DNA of 21,747 nucleotides from Candidatus Aenigmatarchaeota archaeon (GCA_017608955.1 JAFCEW010000002.1:1-21747); one strand, 5' to 3'; positions 7,478-15,064 are shown, numbered from the stretch's first letter. Made by a program: numbers and translations. The notes: generated by a model not told the origin, from the letters alone.

Positions 7478-8773
7478 TTATGGATATAACCGATTTAATG
7501 TTCTTGGGAATGTAATTGCTTCCCTTATATGTGGTAGTTTACAAACCCACCATACAACTCTTTCAATTCCCAATCCGAACCCAGAGTGTGGAACAGATCC
7601 GTATTTTCTTAAATCTAAATACCATTCATATGCTTTTTCTGATATTCCTATCTTTTTGATTCTTTGCTTTAAAAGTTTTACGTCCCAAATTCTTTCGCTT
7701 CCTCCTATTATTTCTCCATAACCTTCTGGAGCTATCATATCATTGCATAAAACAACTTTTGGATTTTCTGGATCAGGTTGCATATAAAATGCTTTAACTT
7801 CTACTGGATATCTGTGAATAATAATGGGTTTCTCAAATTGCTTTGATATAAACTTTTCATGAGGAGCACCAAGATCCTCTCCCCATTTTATATCAAACTT
7901 ATTTTTTTGAAGTATATCAATAACTTCACTATAAGATATTCTCACAAAAGGAGGTTCTACTGTTTTTAATGGTTTTATATCTCTTTTTAAGATATCTAAA
8001 TCTTTTTTGTTTTTTTCTAAAACAGCTTTAATCATTGCTGTAACTAATTCTTCTTGTAACTTGATATTTCCTTCAAAATCAAGAAATGCAACTTCTGGTT
8101 CTATCATCCAACATTCTGTTAAATGTCTTACAGTTTTAGATTTTTCAGCTCTAAATGCAGGACCAAAAGAAAATACTTTGGCAAGACTAGCTATAGCAGC
8201 TTCAATATACAACTGAGCACTTTGGCTTAAATATGCTTTTTTTCCAAAATATGGGGTTTCGAATAAAGTTGTAGAATCTTCGCAACATGTTGGTGTTAAA
8301 AGAGGAGCTGTAACCATATAAAATCCGTTATCATCTAAATATTTTAAACCACTTTTTATTATAGTATCTCTTATTCTAAGAATTGCAACTTGTCTAGGAC
8401 TTCTAAGCCAAAGATGTCTATGACTTAATAAAAAATCAGGACCATGTTCTTTTTTACCAATAGGAAATTCATCTGATATTTGGAATATTTTTAATTTTTT
8501 AATTTGTAATTCATATCCATTTGGAGCTCTTTTATCCTTTTTAACTATAGCTATTATATCTACAGATGATTCTTGAGTTATTTTTTCAGCATCTTCGAAT
8601 GTTTTTTTATCTACTTTATCTCTATGAACTGTTGATTGTATAAATCCTGTTCCGTCTCTAATAATCAAGAATTGAATTCCTCCACTGGATCTTTTGTTTT
8701 GTACCCAACCTTTTATTTCTACTTCCTTTCCATCAAATTTGCCATCTAGAATATCTTTTATTTTACAATACAT
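7478..8773 (-). CDS. asnS: Asparaginyl-tRNA synthetase
   Basis: The 431-aa protein is a complete class IIb synthetase that attaches Asn to tRNA-Asn. An N-terminal anticodon-binding OB-fold spans about residues 17-100 (EIKGWVQNKRSSGGIQFLI). The catalytic domain has motif 2 (FRAEKSKTVRHLTECWMIEPE, 207-227) and motif 3 (GFGLGIERVVWW, 398-409). The ending IREAITFPRTLNRLYP is diagnostic of AsnRS rather than AspRS. Its presence suggests direct charging of tRNA-Asn rather than only the amidotransferase route. The start at 8773 is the only sensible ATG before the OB-fold, with a TATA-like box about 45-50 nt upstream. Its stop codon touches tRNA-Asn(GUU). glnA, which supplies amide nitrogen, is transcribed the same way just upstream. 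Confidence 0.95.
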   Translation of the reverse strand: MYCKIKDILDGKFDGKEVEIKGWVQNKRSSGGIQFLIIRDGTGFIQSTVHRDKVDKKTFEDAEKITQESSVDIIAIVKKDKRAPNGYELQIKKLKIFQISDEFPIGKKEHGPDFLLSHRHLWLRSPRQVAILRIRDTIIKSGLKYLDDNGFYMVTAPLLTPTCCEDSTTLFETPYFGKKAYLSQSAQLYIEAAIASLAKVFSFGPAFRAEKSKTVRHLTECWMIEPEVAFLDFEGNIKLQEELVTAMIKAVLEKNKKDLDILKRDIKPLKTVEPPFVRISYSEVIDILQKNKFDIKWGEDLGAPHEKFISKQFEKPIIIHRYPVEVKAFYMQPDPENPKVVLCNDMIAPEGYGEIIGGSERIWDVKLLKQRIKKIGISEKAYEWYLDLRKYGSVPHSGFGLGIERVVWWVCKLPHIREAITFPRTLNRLYP

Positions 8774-8816
8774 CTAAACAACCCCTATTTTTTATTAGAA
8801 TTTTTGAGATTATAAG

Positions 8817-8827
8817 ATTTAAATAAA
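8817..8827 (-). promoter_or_regulatory. TATA-like promoter of asnS
   Basis: On the minus strand tttatttaaat is centred about 49 nt upstream of the asnS ATG, which would leave a leader of roughly 20-25 nt ending taggggttgtttag before ATG. asnS would therefore not be leaderless. The 145-bp region 8774-8918 between asnS and glnA holds nothing else I can name. Confidence 0.4.
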
Positions 8828-8918
8828 ACTTAGAAACAGAGATTCAGATTGAAACAACTAATTTTCATTCAAAACACTTAAAATAATATTTATAATTAAA
8901 TATTTAAAAATTGTTTTT

Positions 8919-10298
8919 TTATAAAATAGGCAATAACTGTTCTAATTCATATTGTGTAACTAAATGATTTTCTATGTCCTTTCCTGTAACATTATATATA
9001 TAGTCTTCCCATTGTTTTTTTCTATTAGCTATTATACTTTGATGGATATGTTTTCCTAACACATATTTAACTAATTTACTTTTTTTCATTATCTCTGTGG
9101 CCTCTTTAAGATTTTGAGGCAAAGATGTAATACCTCTTTTTGTTATTTCTTCTTCATTTAAATTATATATGTTTTCTTCTACAGGATTTGGTAATTCATA
9201 TTCTTGTTCTATACCTTTTAAACCACATGCCAACATAAGGGCAAATGTTAAAGGAATATTGCATGCAGGATCAGGAAATCTGACTTCAATTCTTGCGGCT
9301 TCTGGAGTTTTAAATTGTGGTACTCTTACAGCAAGTGATCTATTTCTTGTCCCCCAACATAATACTGTTGGAGCTTCATAACCTGGTACTAACCTCTGAT
9401 AAGAATTAACCCATTGATTTGTTATAGCAACAATTTCACAACCATGATTTAATATGCCTGCTATGTACATTTTTGCTATATCTGAAAGTTTATATTTATC
9501 TCTTGGGTCATAAAAAACATTTTTTCCGTCTTTTGTTAGGCTTTGATGCACATGCATCCCATTACCATTTCTATTTTGAAATGGCTTTGGCATAAATGTT
9601 GCATAAAGACCATTCATATTAGCAACATCTCTTACTATTAATCTATATAACATAGATCTCAGTGCCATTTCAAATGCATCTGTATATTTTAAATCTATTT
9701 CATGTTGTAATGGTGCAACTTCATGATGGCTATATTCTACAGGGATATCCATTTCTTTACAATGCTTCATTATACTACTCCTAGTTGGTCTATCTTTGTC
9801 ATTATCCATTCCTATGCTAAAATAATATCCAGAATCTGTAGGTTTTTCAGTCAAATTTAAAACATTATTAATTTCACGGGTATGATTTTCTAATAGAAAG
9901 AATTCAAGTTCTGGTCCAGTATAAAAATTATCAAATCCCATTTCTTTAGCTTTTTCTATTTGTTTTTCTAATATCCATAAAGAATCACCATCAAATCTTT
10001 TTCCATCTGGTCTCTCTATAGTACAAAATAATATTCCTGTATTATCGCTATCTAACTTATATTTCCTAATAGTTGCAGGAATAGGTTTTAATACTAAATC
10101 ACTCTCTTCTATTCTAGCAAATCCTTCTATAGAAGATCCATCAACACTTGCACCGTTTTTAAGTTTATCATCAATCTCCTCAATAGGTATTTCAACATTC
10201 CTTAAAAAACCTAAAACATCAGGAAAGAGCAAATTCAAATATTCTATTTTTTCTTTTTTTAGAAATTTATAAAAATCCTCTTCTGTTTTTACTTGCAT
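8919..10298 (-). CDS. glnA: Glutamine synthetase, type I
   Basis: The 459-aa protein has the full set of GS-I motifs: latch DGSSIEGF (53-60), GPELEFFL with Glu130 and Glu132, EVAPLQHE with Glu193 and Glu200, NGNGMHVHQS with His249, NSYQRLVPGYEAP (298-310), and RIEVRFPDP with Glu338 and Arg340. It makes glutamine from glutamate, ammonia and ATP as a cytoplasmic dodecamer. Tyr378 (ENIYNL) is near the position of the bacterial adenylylation site, but no adenylyltransferase is visible here. One oddity is that the usual NPYLAF segment reads CNIPLTF (346-352). The start at 10298 faces an Lrp/AsnC regulator 53 bp away, a likely source of control. Confidence 0.95.
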   Translation of the reverse strand: MQVKTEEDFYKFLKKEKIEYLNLLFPDVLGFLRNVEIPIEEIDDKLKNGASVDGSSIEGFARIEESDLVLKPIPATIRKYKLDSDNTGILFCTIERPDGKRFDGDSLWILEKQIEKAKEMGFDNFYTGPELEFFLLENHTREINNVLNLTEKPTDSGYYFSIGMDNDKDRPTRSSIMKHCKEMDIPVEYSHHEVAPLQHEIDLKYTDAFEMALRSMLYRLIVRDVANMNGLYATFMPKPFQNRNGNGMHVHQSLTKDGKNVFYDPRDKYKLSDIAKMYIAGILNHGCEIVAITNQWVNSYQRLVPGYEAPTVLCWGTRNRSLAVRVPQFKTPEAARIEVRFPDPACNIPLTFALMLACGLKGIEQEYELPNPVEENIYNLNEEEITKRGITSLPQNLKEATEIMKKSKLVKYVLGKHIHQSIIANRKKQWEDYIYNVTGKDIENHLVTQYELEQLLPIL

Positions 10299-10318
10299 AT
10301 GATTTTACTAGAAAATAC

Positions 10319-10337
10319 AAATATAAATTATATATTT
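10319..10337. promoter_or_regulatory. 19-bp inverted repeat in the glnA/lrp divergent promoter
   Basis: AAATATA-AATTA-TATATTT has perfect 7-bp arms and lies within the 53-bp divergent region. It also overlaps the TATA-like sequence for the Lrp gene, centred about 27 nt before ATG 10352. Its position suits an autoregulatory Lrp operator, but pure A/T palindromes arise easily by chance in this genome. Confidence 0.4.
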
Positions 10338-10351
10338 AATATAATAGTCAT

Positions 10352-10867
10352 ATGAAAGGTAAAAATAAAATTAATTTTACAGATATTCATAATTTTGACA
10401 AAAATAGTAAAAATATTGAACATATGTATATTGATAATCTTGACAAAAAAATATTAAATGAAATACTCAATGATTCAAGATTATCTTACAGACAAATAGC
10501 AAAAAAACTTAAAATTTCAACAGGAACTGTTCTTAACAGAATAAAACAATTACAAAATAACAACATAATAAAATATTACACAACAATTCTAGATCATGAG
10601 AAACTGGGTTATGATCTTTCTGTAATAATTGAGATAAAAGTTTCAAAAGGAAAATTAATAGATATTGAGAAAATAATATCAAAACATCCGAATGTTTGTG
10701 CGGTATATGACACAACAGGATTAAATGATGCGTTTATAATTGCAAAATTCAAAACTAAAAATCAATTGAATGCTTTTGTAAAAGGTTTACTAGAAATGGA
10801 ATTTGTAGAAAGAACAAATACGCATTTAATTTTAAACACCATAAAAGAAGACTTTAGGATTATTTAG
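10352..10867 (+). CDS. Lrp/AsnC family transcriptional regulator
   Basis: At 171 aa it has a helix-turn-helix domain (LSYRQIAKKLKISTGTVLNRIKQL, about residues 44-67) and a RAM ligand-binding domain (about 80-165; VIIEIKVSKG, then NVCAVYDTTGLNDAFIIAKF). Such proteins form dimers or octamers that sense amino acids. Canonical family members begin near the sequence MYIDNLDKKIL, here residues 25-35, so the first 24 residues are an extension. ATG 10424 is the alternative start that would remove it, but ATG 10352 has a correctly spaced TATA-like box. Divergence from glnA suggests it controls glutamine synthetase and itself; this is inference from position. Confidence 0.88.
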   Translation: MKGKNKINFTDIHNFDKNSKNIEHMYIDNLDKKILNEILNDSRLSYRQIAKKLKISTGTVLNRIKQLQNNNIIKYYTTILDHEKLGYDLSVIIEIKVSKGKLIDIEKIISKHPNVCAVYDTTGLNDAFIIAKFKTKNQLNAFVKGLLEMEFVERTNTHLILNTIKEDFRII

Positions 10868-10980
10868 ACTATTTCCATAAGAAATCCACAAGAAATAAAG
10901 GTTATTGATTTTTTGTTTCAAAAGAAATATAGGTTATAGTTTATAATAATTTTTTTAAATAGGAAACCAAAAAATAATAA

Positions 10981-11029
10981 TTGGGTTTAATTCTTAGGGT
11001 TTTGTGCAGTATTAGTTGGGTTTAATTCT
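10981..11029 (+). repeat. 14-nt direct repeat upstream of ftsZ
   Basis: ttgggtttaattct occurs at 10981-10994 and again at 11016-11029, exactly 35 nt apart, in the 246-bp non-coding region before ftsZ. The two copies are identical and contain a GGG that is rare in this A/T-rich spacer. They precede a possible TATA-like element (cttataataa, 11031-11040) and could be tandem regulator sites. The stretch from 10868 to 10980 shows only A/T-rich sequence. Confidence 0.6.
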
Positions 11030-11040
11030 GCTTATAATAA

Positions 11041-11059
11041 TTAAGAGTATACCTCTTAA
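11041..11059. promoter_or_regulatory. 19-bp inverted repeat in the ftsZ leader
   Basis: TTAAGAG-TATAC-CTCTTAA is a perfect 7-bp inverted repeat with a 5-nt centre, located 54 nt before the chosen ftsZ start and directly after the TATA-like cttataataa. It could be a protein operator at the transcription start region or a short hairpin in the leader RNA. Confidence 0.5.
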
Positions 11060-11098
11060 AAGAATTTCGACATTAAAAAATATATGTTTCAAAACATA

Positions 11099-11104
11099 GG
11101 AGGG
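11099..11104 (+). promoter_or_regulatory. Strong Shine-Dalgarno site that decides the ftsZ start
   Basis: ggaggg lies about 10 nt upstream of ATG 11114. It falls inside the reading frame from the earlier ATG 11084, which has no such site, so 11114 is the better start. METIIQNALNR at that start also resembles the beginning of archaeal FtsZ proteins. Confidence 0.75.
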
Positions 11105-11113
11105 AAGTTTGGT

Positions 11114-12262
11114 ATGGAAACTATAATTCAAAATGCATTAAATAGAAAACCTGTTGAAGATTCTCCAACAGACAGGTTCAAACTACAAAACAATTCTGGA
11201 GTAACACAAGAAAATATAGATTACTTTAAACAAGCAGAAGAAGAATTTGGATTTTCAGTAAAAAAAGCAAGAATAAGTGTAGTAGGTTGTGGAGGAGCTG
11301 GCCAAAATAGTATAACAAGATTAAGCGAAATGGGGGTTCAAGGAGCAAATACAATTTCATTAAACACAGATGCTAAACATCTTACTGTAGGAAAGGCAGA
11401 TAAAAAAATCCTATTAGGAAAGGAATTAACAAGAGGATTAGGAGCTGGTGGCTATCCTGAAGTTGGTAAAAAAGCAGCAGAAGAATCTAGAAATGAAATA
11501 AAAGAAGCTTTGGAAGGATCTGATCTTACATTTGTATGTGTAGGTGAAGGTGGTGGTACTGGTACAGGTGCTGCACCTATTGTAGGAGAAATAGCAAAAT
11601 CAATGAATTCTATTGTAATAGGAGTGGCAACAATGCCATTTAAAATAGAAGGATCAAGAATTGCAAAAGCAGAAGAAGGATTAGCAAGACTAAGAGAAGT
11701 ATGTGACACAGTTATAGTTATAGAAAATGATAAGCTATTGAAATATGCTGGCCAATTACCACTACAACAAGCATTTGCGGTTGCTGATGAGTTAATAGCA
11801 AGCATGGTTAAAGGAATAACAGAAACAATCACATTACCATCATTGGTTAATGTTGATTATGCTGATGTTAGAACCATAATGCATGCAGGTGGAGTAGCAG
11901 CTTTGGGAGTAGGAGAAAGTAACAGTAGCGATAGAGCAAGAGATGCTGTAACAAAAGCATTAACAAATCCATTATTAGAAGTTGACTATGCAGGAGCAAA
12001 CGGAGCATTGGTTCATATAACAGGAGGAAATGACTTGACATTAGATGAAGTAAATGAAATCGGAGAAACAGTATCAAGTTATTTGGATCCATCAGCACAA
12101 GTAATTTGGGGAGCAAGAATACTACCAGAATTTAATAACAAGATCCAAGTCATAACTATAATAACCGGCGTTCAATCACCATATATATTAGGTCCTATAT
12201 CAAGAGAAAAGCCTGTTGTCAGAGAATTAAATCAGGCTTTAGGCATTGATGTAATAAGATAA
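11114..12262 (+). CDS. ftsZ: Cell division GTPase FtsZ
   Basis: The 382-aa protein (from ATG 11114) is an archaeal FtsZ, the tubulin-like GTPase that forms the division ring. The nucleotide-binding T1 loop is in VVGCGGAGQNS, and the tubulin signature GGGTGTGAAP is at about residues 146-155. The catalytic T7 loop NVDYAD is at about 246-251. The C-terminus IVIGVATMPF...LGIDVIR is family-typical, with no long linker beyond it. An extended frame to ATG 11084 exists, but the ribosome binding site favours 11114. It is followed after 52 nt by a small winged-helix gene, not by the secE/spt5 genes often found after archaeal ftsZ. Repeats in the upstream region suggest regulation. Confidence 0.95.
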   Translation: METIIQNALNRKPVEDSPTDRFKLQNNSGVTQENIDYFKQAEEEFGFSVKKARISVVGCGGAGQNSITRLSEMGVQGANTISLNTDAKHLTVGKADKKILLGKELTRGLGAGGYPEVGKKAAEESRNEIKEALEGSDLTFVCVGEGGGTGTGAAPIVGEIAKSMNSIVIGVATMPFKIEGSRIAKAEEGLARLREVCDTVIVIENDKLLKYAGQLPLQQAFAVADELIASMVKGITETITLPSLVNVDYADVRTIMHAGGVAALGVGESNSSDRARDAVTKALTNPLLEVDYAGANGALVHITGGNDLTLDEVNEIGETVSSYLDPSAQVIWGARILPEFNNKIQVITIITGVQSPYILGPISREKPVVRELNQALGIDVIR

Positions 12263-12273
12263 TGCTTTACAGG

Positions 12274-12309
12274 TCACCCCCTATTTTTTCTTTTTTATTT
12301 TTGAGGTGA
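12274..12309 (+). promoter_or_regulatory. Possible leader hairpin covering the ribosome binding site of the winged-helix gene
   Basis: TCACC (12274-12278) can pair with GGTGA (12305-12309), which is the core of the GAGGTGA Shine-Dalgarno site 5 nt before ATG 12315. The loop is a T-rich tract (12284-12302) that could also act as a poly-U terminator for ftsZ. The strong site decides the start: the GTG at 12306 lies within it and is not the start. Confidence 0.45.
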
Positions 12310-12314
12310 AAAGT

Positions 12315-12506
12315 ATGAAAGAAGAAGACGTAATACTCTCTCTTGTAAAAGACCTAAGCGAGAAAAATGGTAACTGTTATGAGCCAAAATTAGTCAAACT
12401 TGCAACTCTTTTAAATATAAACGCTGAAAGAGTTCAAAAAATCAAAGAAGATCTTGCACAAAAAGGCAAACTTGAAATTAAAGGAAGCAATATTTTTCTT
12501 CCTTAA
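12315..12506 (+). CDS. Small winged-helix DNA-binding protein (63 aa)
   Basis: Starting at ATG 12315 with a GAGGTGA site upstream, the protein is a single winged-helix unit. Helices are DVILSLVKDLSEKN and PKLVKLATLLN, the recognition helix is NAERVQKIKEDLAQKG, and the wing is KLEIKGSNIFLP. There is no partner domain, so it probably binds DNA as a dimer, or is part of a larger complex. It follows ftsZ by 52 nt on the same strand and may be read from the same transcript past the T-rich tract. A role in control of ftsZ is possible but not shown. It ends at a 16-T run. Confidence 0.75.
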   Translation: MKEEDVILSLVKDLSEKNGNCYEPKLVKLATLLNINAERVQKIKEDLAQKGKLEIKGSNIFLP

Positions 12507-12522
12507 TTTTTTTTTTTTTTTT
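12507..12522 (+). terminator. 16-T run, archaeal poly-U terminator between convergent genes
   Basis: A run of 16 T's starts immediately after the TAA of the winged-helix gene. Archaeal RNA polymerase stops at such U-tracts without a hairpin. It works only for plus-strand transcripts, since it reads as A's from the other side. The last two T's also form part of the minus-strand HerA-like stop codon, so the convergent genes are separated by just 14 bp. Confidence 0.75.
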
Positions 12523-13795
12523 ACATTTTAGCTATGGCAGCTTCACCAGCATGCCATGAAAGTCTAGGTCTAGCTTGTAAAGTATAAATTCTTTCTGAAT
12601 TATCATCTAGGACTATAGACGCACCTTTCCATTTGGGTAAGGAATCTATATATTTCTGAATATCTTCCATCATATATGTCTGCATAACAGAGTGCAGTGC
12701 ATCTAAATCTGCTTTTGATGTCAGAGTATGAGCAATAACCATATCAGACTGAGAAATTACATCTTGATGAACTTTATTTGGCATCTGAGTCATTGGAACA
12801 AAGCTTATACCAGGCTCTCTTCCCTGCTTTACAATAGTTAAAATAGGATCTGTTGATACAGTTTTAGTATCATTCGGACAAAATTGGTGTGCTTCATCCA
12901 TCATTAACCAGACCATTGGAAATCTTTCTTTCAATTCAATTTCACCCATTTTGGCCAATTCTTCTTGCTTTCTTGCCATTATTCTTTTTTGATATATTTC
13001 TCTTGATATTAATGCGACAAGCAAATTACGGACAGACCATGCTTCTGTTGCTCTTAATCTAGAAACATCAAATATATTTATCATTCCTGGTTTCATTATT
13101 TCTTCAATTCTTATTCCCTCTGTCCCAAAAACACCCCATTGATCAGCAACCGTCAGCATATTATCTAAAGCTGATTTTGTTCTTGTATCAATTCCTCTGT
13201 CATCTTTAATTTCTGATATCAAGTCATTTATTTGAAACTTTTCATTTCTTCTATGAAATCTATTAACAACTTTTTGTAGACCTAATGCGATTGGGTTTGT
13301 CATAGGAAGATTAAATGCCAAAGTCCAATCTTCTGCTGTAAATTCATAAGGAGGAACAGATATTCCAAAATCAACTGGTATTTCAGCCTTTTGAAATTCT
13401 TCTTTTTGTTTAAAAGGAACATAAACTTTTACTATATCTTTAAATCCTCTTGGTTTGAGATTCCATTTATCCAATAAAACAATTTGATCCTCATTAGGAA
13501 CTTTGGTACTCCAATAGATACCCATGGTGTCTATCATAACAACCGTAAGATTTTTTCTGAAACTCTCTGGTAAAGATGCAATTTCTTCTGCTATTATTCC
13601 TCCTGTATATGATTTACCTGAACCTCTTTTTCCGCAAATCAAAATAACATGAGGTCTTAGAAAATCTAAAAGAATTTTATTTGTTAAATGTGCTTCATCT
13701 CCTTTTCCAACAATATGTTTACCTATATATCCAGTTCCTTGTTTACCATATTTTTCTAGGTCATCTGGTCGTCTTCCTACAATAATTTCATGCAT
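12521..13795 (-). CDS. HerA/DUF87-type P-loop ATPase
   Basis: The 424-aa protein has a Walker A motif GKRGSGKS (55-62) directly after a short N-terminal region and a Walker B motif VWLMMDEAH (295-303). A C-terminal SFVPMTQMP segment (331-339) and the DMVIAHTLTS region resemble HerA/FtsK-type motors. It lacks the HAS-barrel domain found in the other HerA of this window, so it belongs to a different subgroup of hexameric DNA-pumping or DNA-processing ATPases. The usual nuclease partner NurA is not in this window. ATG 13795 leads divergently from the HAD gene, about 100 bp apart. The precise role is unknown. Confidence 0.85.
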   Translation of the reverse strand: MHEIIVGRRPDDLEKYGKQGTGYIGKHIVGKGDEAHLTNKILLDFLRPHVILICGKRGSGKSYTGGIIAEEIASLPESFRKNLTVVMIDTMGIYWSTKVPNEDQIVLLDKWNLKPRGFKDIVKVYVPFKQKEEFQKAEIPVDFGISVPPYEFTAEDWTLAFNLPMTNPIALGLQKVVNRFHRRNEKFQINDLISEIKDDRGIDTRTKSALDNMLTVADQWGVFGTEGIRIEEIMKPGMINIFDVSRLRATEAWSVRNLLVALISREIYQKRIMARKQEELAKMGEIELKERFPMVWLMMDEAHQFCPNDTKTVSTDPILTIVKQGREPGISFVPMTQMPNKVHQDVISQSDMVIAHTLTSKADLDALHSVMQTYMMEDIQKYIDSLPKWKGASIVLDDNSERIYTLQARPRLSWHAGEAAIAKM

Positions 13796-13869
13796 AATAA
13801 TTTTTTGTTTTTGATACTAAATATAGATTTTTTATAGTTTTTTACAACTCATGGTGGTTATAAAGAAAA

Positions 13870-13879
13870 ATAAATATTT
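13870..13879 (+). promoter_or_regulatory. TATA-like box for the HAD-like gene
   Basis: ataaatattt is centred about 22 nt upstream of ATG 13897, with no ribosome binding site, consistent with a leaderless transcript. The 101-bp divergent spacer also has to contain the promoter for the HerA-like gene on the other strand. Confidence 0.45.
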
Positions 13880-13896
13880 CAGATTAAACATGGATT

Positions 13897-14490
13897 ATGA
13901 ATAATAGTCTATTAGTATTAGATTTAAGTGTAATTTGTAAAGATGTTCTTGCTGTAAAATTAGATGAAAGCACTTGGAAATTATATGCAAAAGCATATGA
14001 AAACAATGAAATAGGATTATACGATTTTATTATAGATTTAGCTAAAACACATAAAGGAAAAACACTTGAAGAAATGAAAAAATTAGCAAATGAAATAAAA
14101 CCAATTTCTGGAGCATATAAATTTGTAGAGATAGTCAAAAAGAAAGGATATGACATAGCAATTATAACAAAAGATTATTCTCTTCTTGCTGATAGGTTTA
14201 AAAGAATTTTAGAAACCCAATATGCATTTGGATCTATCCCATTTTTTTATGACGGCAAACATGCAGGAGAAATGGAATATGTTATGGATGAAAAGGGGAT
14301 CCTGAATGCTATAGACTCAATAAAAAACAACTACAATAAAATAATTACAATAGCAGATGACAGGGCATATAAAGTTCTTGATAAAATTTCAGAAATTATA
14401 GTGTATAATGGAAAGGATGATATAATAAAAAATACCTCATATAAACATGTTGATTCTCCTAATATTTTGGATTTATTAAAATATTTGTAA
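13897..14490 (+). CDS. HAD-superfamily protein with altered motif I
   Basis: The 197-aa protein has the layout of a small HAD phosphatase. Motif I is LLVLDLSVI at residues 5-13, motif II is IITKDY with Thr91, a motif III lysine is Lys133 (DEKG), and the motif IV acids are Asp154 and Asp155 (TIADDRAY). A helical cap lies between about 20 and 70. In motif I the nucleophile Asp9 is kept, but the general-acid Asp two residues later is replaced by Ser11 (DLS rather than DxD). Activity may therefore be slow or altered, or the protein may bind phosphate compounds without hydrolysing them. The next gene starts 15 nt downstream with its own Shine-Dalgarno site, so the two are probably an operon. Confidence 0.7.
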   Translation: MNNSLLVLDLSVICKDVLAVKLDESTWKLYAKAYENNEIGLYDFIIDLAKTHKGKTLEEMKKLANEIKPISGAYKFVEIVKKKGYDIAIITKDYSLLADRFKRILETQYAFGSIPFFYDGKHAGEMEYVMDEKGILNAIDSIKNNYNKIITIADDRAYKVLDKISEIIVYNGKDDIIKNTSYKHVDSPNILDLLKYL

Positions 14491-14505
14491 TTTTTGGTGA
14501 GTAAA

Positions 14506-15045
14506 TTGAAACATATATTAGAAAATGGATTCATTTTAACTGGTGGGCCAGGGACAGGAAAAACTACTTTAATTGATAAACTTGAAAAAATGAGATATAA
14601 TACTTATCATGAAATAGCAAAAGAAAAATTCAAAAAAAATCCTATGTATACATTGAATCATCCTGGAATATTTTTTAAAGACATTTTAGATAAGTATATA
14701 TCAAATTATAATTCAGCCAAAAAATTAGATATTTGTTTTTTTGATAGAGGAATCCCTGATTTATTGGCTATGATTGATATTCTTCCTTATTTAAATTCTG
14801 CAAAAAATGTATTCGACAATAAAATTTTAAAGTTAAGTAAAAAATATAGATATGGAAAAGTATTTTTATTAGATCCTCTTCCAAACTATAATCCAAAAAA
14901 ACACGTAAATCTAACAAAAGAACAATCCTTAATATTTCATAGGTTTAATATTAAAAGATACAAACAATTAGGATATGATTTGATTCCTATTCCTGTCGGT
15001 TCTGTTGAAGATAGAGTAGATATGATTTTAAATCATATTGAATAA
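14506..15045 (+). CDS. NadR/Ttd14-like P-loop ATPase (AAA_28 type)
   Basis: The protein (179 aa from TTG 14506) begins almost at its Walker A motif, GFILTGGPGTGKTTLIDKL. The conserved HEIAKE segment and CFFDRGIPDLLAMID follow, a pattern typical of PF13521-type ATPases related to the NadR kinase domain. The biological substrate is not known. GGTGA at 14496-14500 lies 5 nt before TTG 14506 and favours that start; TTG 14494 and GTG 14497 are upstream alternatives in the same frame that would overlap the site. It sits in tandem with the HAD-like gene, a pairing of a kinase-like and a phosphatase-like protein, and 19 nt before tRNA-Pro. Confidence 0.78.
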   Translation: MKHILENGFILTGGPGTGKTTLIDKLEKMRYNTYHEIAKEKFKKNPMYTLNHPGIFFKDILDKYISNYNSAKKLDICFFDRGIPDLLAMIDILPYLNSAKNVFDNKILKLSKKYRYGKVFLLDPLPNYNPKKHVNLTKEQSLIFHRFNIKRYKQLGYDLIPIPVGSVEDRVDMILNHIE

Positions 15046-15064
15046 TTAAATATTTATATTCTAA

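Noticed and set aside
11084..11113. Earlier ATG for ftsZ
   Set aside because: No ribosome binding site precedes it, and the strong ggaggg site for ATG 11114 would be inside the coding region.
11452..11832. 126-codon antisense open frame inside ftsZ
   Set aside because: It is a shadow of ftsZ codon usage, with no start signal and a composition dominated by reversed Gly/Ala/Thr codons.
12306..12314. GTG start for the winged-helix gene
   Set aside because: This GTG is part of the GAGGTGA ribosome binding site that serves ATG 12315.
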